This document shows, one piece after another, positions 58,102 through 64,000 of a DNA stretch of 64,000 nt. The notes below the pieces were generated by a model. That model ran no database searches. It saw only the letters and a list, made by a program, of their open reading frames with translations, and had not been told where the DNA came from. The position numbers and the translations under genes were made by a program. Within the stretch, counting starts at the first letter, position 1. Each line of letters opens with the position of its first letter. Source of the stretch: Avena insularis (Eukaryota > Streptophyta > Magnoliopsida > Poales > Poaceae); the NCBI GenBank assembly GCA_023614405.1, contig CM042697.1, positions 469,136,792-469,200,791 on the forward strand, written 5' to 3'.

Positions 58102-58114
58102 GGCTCGATACCAC
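58102..58114 (-). other. copia 2 primer-binding site
   Basis: On minus, one base after the 5' LTR, TGGTATCGAGCC matches the initiator-Met tRNA 3' end used by plant copia elements, with one base missing. Confidence 0.85.
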
Positions 58115-59981
58115 TATAGGGGTTCGTAGCATGGAAAACAAAATTTTCTATCGCATACAAACAAACAAGCCAAGATCTATCTACTAGATTGTAGCAACGA
58201 GTCGATGGAATAACTCACCCTCGAAGATTCCAAAGTGTTTAACGAGAGCCGATTCTCGTGGGGGATGTAGTCGTACTCTTTCCGATCTCAAGATCGCGTA
58301 GACGCTCCTTCCGGCGCGCGTTCCATGGCGCTCCCATGATCGGTCACACGTTCGGTTTTCGAAGACCTTCCTCTCCTTGTTCCAGGCACGGAGGTTGTAG
58401 CACTCTCCTCGCGATTCCGGCTGACAACGTGGTACCCGAGGTAGGGAGATCCCGCAGGGCTTCGCCTTAAGCCGGTGCGAGTATGGTGGAGCTTATGAGA
58501 GAGGCTATTAGTGGTCTAGTAATTAGACACACCAATTAGAGGGCTCTAAACCAATTAGAAGGCTCTAAACCGAAACAGCTCTAAACCGGGGTCTAGGTCT
58601 AGTTTCTAGTTTAGAGGATAGGAACTTGTGTGTGTCTAGAGGGGAGGCCCTGCCCCTCCCTTTATAGGTGGGAGGGCTGGCGCGCCAGGGGAGGGAGGGA
58701 GTCCCTCCCCAACTCGGCCTAGGGCTGGCCGGCTTGGGAGGAGGACTCCTCCCCAAGTCGGTTTCAACTTCTCCTCTTTCCAAAACTGGCAGTTTGACTT
58801 TTCCAATTTAGGAATTTAAATAAACCCTTTATTTTGGACAGCGAGAACACTTAGTACATGATGCAATCATTCCATCTTGCAATGACACATTCATGTACCC
58901 CTTCCCCCCCGGAGTGCCGGACATTCCGGGACCTTCTAGAATGTTCCCGATGAAAACACCGGAACCATTCCCCAACTCCGAAACGGAACTTTCCTTATAT
59001 GAATCTTATTCTCCGGACCATTCCGGATCTCCTCGTGATATCCCGGATCCCATCCGAGACTCCGAACAACATTCGGTCTCTTTCTCATAATACCATAACT
59101 ACTCAAACAACGTCGAATCCTTAAGTGTGTCTCCCTACGGTTCGTGAATTATGCGGACATGATCGAGACACTTCTCCGAACAATAACCAATAGAGGAATC
59201 TGGAAATTCATATGGCTCCCACATATTTCTACGATTACTTTGCGATCGAATGAACCACTTACATACGATACCAATTTCCCTTTGTCTCACGATATGTTAC
59301 TTATCCGAGGTTATGATCGTCGGTATCTCTGCATACCCAGTTCATCCTCGTTACTGATAAGTACTCTTTTCTCGTTCCCGTGATATGTGATCCCTTGTGA
59401 CCAAGTCACATGCTTGCAAGCTAATTGGATGACATTTCACCGAGAGGGCCCAGAGAATATCTATCCGTCATGTGGATGGACAAATCCCACTCTTGATCCA
59501 TGTGTTTCAACCAATACTTTCCGAACACCCAATGCCACTTTTATAGCCACCCTGTTACGGTGTGGTGTTTGATGACATCAAAGCATCCATCCAGTAAAGG
59601 CAATATGCATGATCTCATGGTCGAAGGAATTAGGTTACTATGTATCAGAAAGCATATAGCAATTGAACTATTGAAATGACTTGATCTTTATGCTACGCTT
59701 ATCTATAGGAGTATGTCCACCATATCATTCTCCTAACGATATGATCTTGTTGTTGATAACATCTCAATGTTCATGACAAAGAAACCACATCATCAATCAA
59801 CCAACAAGCTAGTGAAGTATAGAGGCTATACTAGGGACTTCAAATTAAGTTTACAAATCACACAAGTATTAATGGTTTCCTTGTTAATACTATTATAGCA
59901 TGAATGTAAACATTTATCATAAACACAAAGATATATAATAATAACTACATTTATTATTACCTCTAGGGCATATCTCCAACA
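58115..59981 (-). repeat. copia 2 5' LTR (right on plus)
   Basis: TATAGGGGTTCG to ATATCTCCAACA, 1,867 bp. First base pair of the end is altered (TA for TG on plus). Fuller in C/G runs than the left LTR. Confidence 0.95.
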
Positions 59982-59983
59982 AG

Positions 59984-61917
59984 GTGGCTATGGAGGAGGC
60001 AGTAGAGGCAGCGGTGCGGCCGATTTGGCGATCTTGAGACCGTGACCGACCTCACGGCGGAGAGCGGTGCGACCATGGTCACGGCGGCTCTGGTGGAAGC
60101 GGTGGAGGAGGAGGCGTCGGATGTGGTGGGGGCGGTGGAAGAGGAGGAGGCGGCTACCACTGCGGGGCCGGATCTTGCGCTGGCGGATCCGACCGGAGGT
60201 GGGGGAGGCGATGGCGGTGAAGAAGCCGTCCCAGATGTCGTTGTCACCGTCCCAGATGCCGCCGTCGCCGATGTCGTCGTCCCAGATGCCGCGGTGGCCG
60301 ATGTCGTCGACGCAAACCCACCGGCGCCTGAAGCAGTAAATCCCTCACCCTTGTTCCTTTTACTGTAATGCGATATCGCCATAGGAGCTGCATAGGCTAT
60401 GTCTGGTGCACATGCACCAGCAGAGGTGGAGACAAAATTGATCAGAGAGTGGTGCTGAGATCTTGAGAAACGCTAGGTGCTGCTGGGCTAGTGTGATCGT
60501 CAAGCATTTGAGCTAAATGTCTCATAGACATTCTTGTGCACAATGTTGATGAACATATTTGCTAAGCAAAAAGAATATCTCAGTTGGACTAATTAATTTG
60601 TGCAAACTATTGTTGTTGTGTACCAGGGACCAATTAATTTGTGCAAACTATTGTTGTTGTGCACCAGGACATAAAACCTGATGTTATTTTGTGTGGATTA
60701 ATCAGAAAAACTATTTCTGGCAATGGTTTCAGTATAGTGGACTTGTAAATATTTATTAAGACATGTTGTTTCACCTTGTCTTTGCATTTCAATTGTTAAT
60801 GACTCCTAATATCATCCTAGTGTTGTTTACTTGTGAGTAGGTTATTCTATATTTAAATATGATGTAACATTTTAATTTCATTCAAAAACTTTGTGGCAGT
60901 GGCTTTTAGTATTAAGTCTGTAATCATGTTCCTTATCATATCCTCTATATAGTGAAGGAAGGGATAACTTGGGATCAAGTCCTTCATGTTGTTGAAAAGA
61001 TCCTTGCGCCACTAGTTAATCATGGTATTTAATTTGTTAAAAAAATCTGTGATGACTCTGCTTAACCAATTTAGTGCTGAGTACTAAAATATAACTTATA
61101 ATGAAGTTCATATATAGGATCTTAGGTCATGTTATACAATCTAGCTATTTATAATATGTCCAATTACATATTTCTCTTTATATGATATAGTTTAACTCAA
61201 GTTATAGAATATGGCTATTTCTGACTAATAAAATATTAAGCTTAACTCAAGTTATAGAAGATCTATTTCATCAAAAGTAATGTTCATTATTTCATGTATA
61301 GTGGAGAATATTAAAAATTCTCATTTTCATAGTTATTGTAATGGCAGTTGTAAATGTGTTAATCCGTTACCTTTGAGGTGCTTCACATGTAAATTTTTGC
61401 ATTTGTAATATAATGTCAATGTTTGAAAAAGCTTAACGTCAAATATGTTCCCAAATTGTGAACAGGAAGAAGCGCATGTATGCAGAAATTGATGAAATGT
61501 ATGAAAAAGCTGCATGTCATGATTTTCTCTCACACGACGACGACGGCGAGCAGACCGAAGTGAGTGTAACTTGATTGTGTTTACATATGCTGTGTGTTTT
61601 TTGTAGTATACACATGCTAACAAATTTGCAAATTTATATTGTAGTATGACTCCAGTGACTCCACCGAGACTGTGCAGAAGAGCAACCTTGTCTTTTTTAC
61701 AGACAAGGAGGCAAAGAAGCTGCAGCAACATGACACCCACGCATTCAAGAGGAGGGGGAGGTACTTCTGCCCCTACCATATCCACAATCCAAGGGATGGC
61801 AGTAGGCAGAACCTCATCCAGCATGCTGAAGACCTAGCAAAAGAAGATGCCTCGGCGCGTGTTAGGGGTCAGCATGCTACTCTGCTGAGGGCGATGAATC
61901 GCGCTGCTGCTCCATGA
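59984..61917 (+). CDS. XS-type zinc-finger protein (small host gene), three exons
   Basis: Function not known; the finger resembles the zf-XS type found in plant RNA-silencing proteins such as SGS3. Exons: 1 ends at donor GTAAAT (60336) or GTAATG (60365); 2 61466-61559; 3 61645-61917. With the first donor and the ATG at 60211 the frame gives 163 residues: MAVKKPSQMSLSPSQMPPSP... then KKRMYAEIDEMYEKAA, CHDFLSHDDDGEQTE, YDSSDSTETVQKSNLVF and the finger GRYFCPYHIHNPRDGSRQNL followed by QHAEDLAKEDASARVRGQHA. The second donor joins a different upstream frame (acidic and Ala/Val-rich, open from about 60000 to 60364) to the same exon 2, also in phase. Which is used cannot be decided here. The usual second Cys of CPYC is His (CPYH). 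A retrotransposon lies between its TATA box at 50915 and these exons. Confidence 0.7.
60366..61465 (+). other. long first intron of the zinc-finger gene
   Basis: AT-rich, no gene. Includes a short duplication near 60590-60670 (CCAATTAATTTGTGCAAACTATTG). Confidence 0.6.
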
Positions 61918-62461
61918 TTGGGTGTTCTGGTTTTGATATCGTACATTATGAAGTTTGTGTTGGCTGTGGACAATATAGTAGCATGTTAGCGCTACTATAA
62001 GTTTGTTAAATTATGGTTAGCTGGAAACTTAGTAAGTTTAACTAGCACCTGCTGTTTCTGGTGCTTCTTCTGGTACTGTGATGACATGTTCTGTGATGGC
62101 TTATGCAAGCTTCATTACCTACTATTGCTGATTGTGTTTATTTTTAGAAGTTGTGACTAGGGCTGCAAACGAGTCTGAGTTCGAGCGAGTTAGACTTCGC
62201 TCAGCTAGCTCAGCTCATACTAAAATTTGAGTGAGCTCATACTGAGTCGAGTTAAACATCGAGTTGTATAACTTGATTCATACTTACCTTGACGGTCTCT
62301 ATTAGATGGTGAAAAGATCATGTTGTTTCTTCTCTTTTTGTTTTTTTATTCAGATAGTCTACAAATTCTAAATCAGGATGAAGTTTGTATACACATTGCT
62401 AACTTTTGTTATCTTGTTTCTTTTACATAAGGGGATTAATAAACTGAAGTTTGTATAAAAC
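61918..62461. other. 3' flank of the zinc-finger gene
   Basis: No gene. 62160-62280 (GGGCTGCAAACGAGTCTGAGTTCGAGCG, GAGTTGTATAACTTG) matches the style of a common grass short repeat (GGCTGCAAACGAGC...), perhaps a decayed MITE. Confidence 0.45.
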
Positions 62462-63598
62462 CAATACGGGAAAAAATGTCGCTGTCGTGTGCCAAACGCA
62501 CCGGAACACGGCAAAGACAGTCTTTGCCGTGTGTAACTCAAAAAATACACGGCAAAGTATGTGAACACGGCAAATTTCTGAAAAAGAACACGGCAAAGAA
62601 ATATACACGGCAAAGACCCATAAAGGAACACGGCAAATTTCTGAAAAAAGCCATTTTCTATTTTCCGGGCACAAAAAACCAGGGGTTTTATGAAGACACC
62701 ACCAAATGGATAATTCAAAATGATACTACCCCATTTTCACAAGATTATATGGATGTCATATTTGGATTCCTCACATTTTTCTGATCGATTTAGACATTTT
62801 ATTTGTCGAATTACAATTTACGGATTTAAATATATGAATTATTCCATATTAAATAGAAAAAGGAAATAAAATAAAATCATTTTATTTTTTATTTTGATTC
62901 AAGATTATTATTACTTTTCATTATTGTTTACTTAAATAATTGTTTGGAATCTAAAACTGAGAGTTAATAGGATTGATATGGAAGTATTAGCAACAAGGTA
63001 TGATTTCTTTCTCGGAAGCTCATTCGGAAGGAAAGAAGAAGTTAAGCGTGCTAGAGCTAGAGTAGTGTTAGGATGGGTGACAACAGGGGAAGTTTGATTA
63101 TTAGTGCAATTTGATCTAATATTTAACATACAAAGGGTTAAAATATTCTATATGAGATTATCAAGTAAATAATATTCAAAAAAGTTTGAAACAAAATAAT
63201 TTTTTTATTTTTTTTAAAAGGCAGTTTCTTTGCCATGTACTTTTTCCACGAGACACACGGCAAAGATAGCTTTTTTGCCGTGTACTTTTCGAGGAGACAC
63301 ACGACAAAGACAACTTCTTTGCCGTGTACTTTTCGAGAAGACACACGGCAAAGAATACACATCGTCATCTTCGTGGGAACCATCATCTTACTTTACTTTG
63401 CCGTGTCTACGCATGAGACACACGGCAAAGCCTTTGCCGTCTCTTATTTAGAAAACACACGGCAAAGGGCCTTTGCCGTGGCGAACGTTGCCGTGTGGCA
63501 TTTTCCGTGTGTATACACACGACAAAGCCTTTGCCGTGTTCCGAAAGGCCTTTGCCATGTCTTTTGCCCACACGGCAAAGAGCATGTGTGCCATAGTG
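62462..63598. mobile_element. CACTA transposon 4, 1.1 kb, TSD AAC
   Basis: Left end CAATACGGGAAAAAATG, right end ...CATGTGTGCCATAGTG, flanked by AAC on both sides (62459-62461 and 63599-63601). Direct and inverted ACACGGCAAAG/CTTTGCCGTGT repeats fill 62495-62645 and 63220-63590. The left tip has CAATA for CACTA. No protein frame except those running through the repeats, so a non-autonomous derivative. Confidence 0.9.
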
Positions 63599-63639
63599 AA
63601 CAGATTTCGAGAAAGCTCTTATGATTTATTAGCTTGGAT

Positions 63640-63740
63640 CACGATTTTGTTGAAAAACATTAAGTTTGTTCAGAAATTGAAATACAAATTTATAAACTTT
63701 TGTTTTGGTTGAAAAACATTAAGTTTGTTCAGAAATTAAA
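63640..63740. repeat. 58-bp tandem duplication right of CACTA 4
   Basis: GTTGAAAAACATTAAGTTTGTTCAGAAATT occurs at about 63650 and again at about 63709. Confidence 0.85.
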
Positions 63741-63744
63741 ACAA

Positions 63745-64000
63745 TTGCGGTTGCGGTTCGAGACTAAAATAATGGAACTGCTCTCTTTACGCAACATTTT
63801 ACCCCAGAAAACCCTAATCAACATAAAATTACCACAAGTGTCCCCTGTCAGTGGGTGGTACTGCTAAACGGCCCCACACGTCAGTGGGTGTCATTTTCCC
63901 CCACCCACCCCCAAAATGGCTAAGTAGATGAGAAGCTACTTTCTCACTGCCTCTCTCCACCGTGCGCCCACAATCTAGCTCAACTGCCTCTTCCTCTCCC
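63745..64000. promoter_or_regulatory. second copy of the divergent promoter (partial)
   Basis: GCGGTTGCGGTTC, ATAATGGAACTG, TACTGCTAAACGGCCCCACACGTCAGTGGGTGTCA are shared with 50707-50795. This copy has an extra ~80 bases between the last two blocks. It then shows CT-rich leader-like text (CTGCCTCTCTCCACC) to the end of the window, as would fit another gene starting on the plus strand outside. Confidence 0.6.

Larger units (their letters stand above)
51142..59981 (-). mobile_element. Ty1-copia retrotransposon 2, Angela/BARE-like, 8.84 kb
   Basis: LTRs of equal length, each 1,867 bp, in minus orientation. GTGGC precedes it (51137-51141) and GTGGC follows two bases after its end (59984-59988), a target duplication with AG extra. 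The LTR end TGTTGGAGATATGCCCTAGA is characteristic of the Angela/BARE/WIS group of Triticeae. PPT and PBS are both present. The coding part is full length but carries numerous single-base deletions, so no long frame survives. Confidence 0.95.

Noticed and set aside
60042..60368. 108-codon acidic frame as an independent gene
   Set aside because: It lacks its own ATG at the open start and fits better as an alternative first exon of the zinc-finger gene.
63138..63624. Open frames across the right end of CACTA 4
   Set aside because: They are ACACGGCAAAG repeats read as codons.

Overview
This window is nuclear DNA from a grass, most probably a Triticeae species (wheat, Aegilops or barley group). 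That rests on four things: a Ty1-copia element whose 1,867-bp LTRs end like the BARE/Angela/WIS group (TGTTGGAGATATGCCCTAGA), Stowaway MITEs with CTCCCTCCG ends, several CACTA families with dense subterminal repeats, and GC-rich intronless SAUR genes in AT-rich, repeat-filled flanks. There is no bacterial-type operon, CRISPR array or phage. Species and chromosome cannot be read from the sequence alone.

Layout. 1-3000: no firm gene; exon-like fragments, a 34-bp tandem repeat and short duplications. 3000-22000: a SAUR locus that has duplicated repeatedly. Two intact auxin-responsive SAUR genes (11.4-11.7 kb and 21.2-21.5 kb, minus strand) lie in homologous multi-kilobase segments, and a third copy at 9.4 kb is cut down to its last codons. 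MITEs (Stowaway, Tourist-like, hAT-like and a ~375-bp family I do not recognise) and a 1.85-kb Harbinger element with a broken MYB/SANT-like gene have inserted into one paralogue or the other, so the sister copy shows the empty site. 22322-25050: a complete non-autonomous CACTA (TSD ACA). 25716-41553: a minus-strand copia element (975-bp LTR) whose 5' LTR carries a 9.5-kb CACTA (TSD CAA). That CACTA holds a four-exon ORF1 gene ending in an Ulp1-like domain, a TNP2 C-terminal remnant, a tRNA-like A/B-box motif and a small TATA-driven plus-strand ORF. 42414-about 47500: a CACTA lacking a recognisable right end, with a multi-exon Ptta/En/Spm-type transposase gene. 47674-48909: a 326-bp satellite-like tandem array.

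49158-62000 holds the only other host genes: a divergent pair made of a DEDDy 3'-5' exonuclease (minus, two exons) and a small XS-type zinc-finger protein (plus, three exons). A full-length 8.8-kb Angela/BARE-like element (51142-59981) sits between the TATA box and the coding exons of the zinc-finger gene. 62462-63598 is a short CACTA (TSD AAC). The last 250 bases repeat the shared promoter of the divergent pair, so a second copy of that promoter, and perhaps of the pair, probably continues beyond the window.

The host genes do not form a pathway. The main interest is layered genome evolution: tandem duplication of SAUR genes, nested transposons with readable insertion order, and one host gene separated from its promoter by a retrotransposon.
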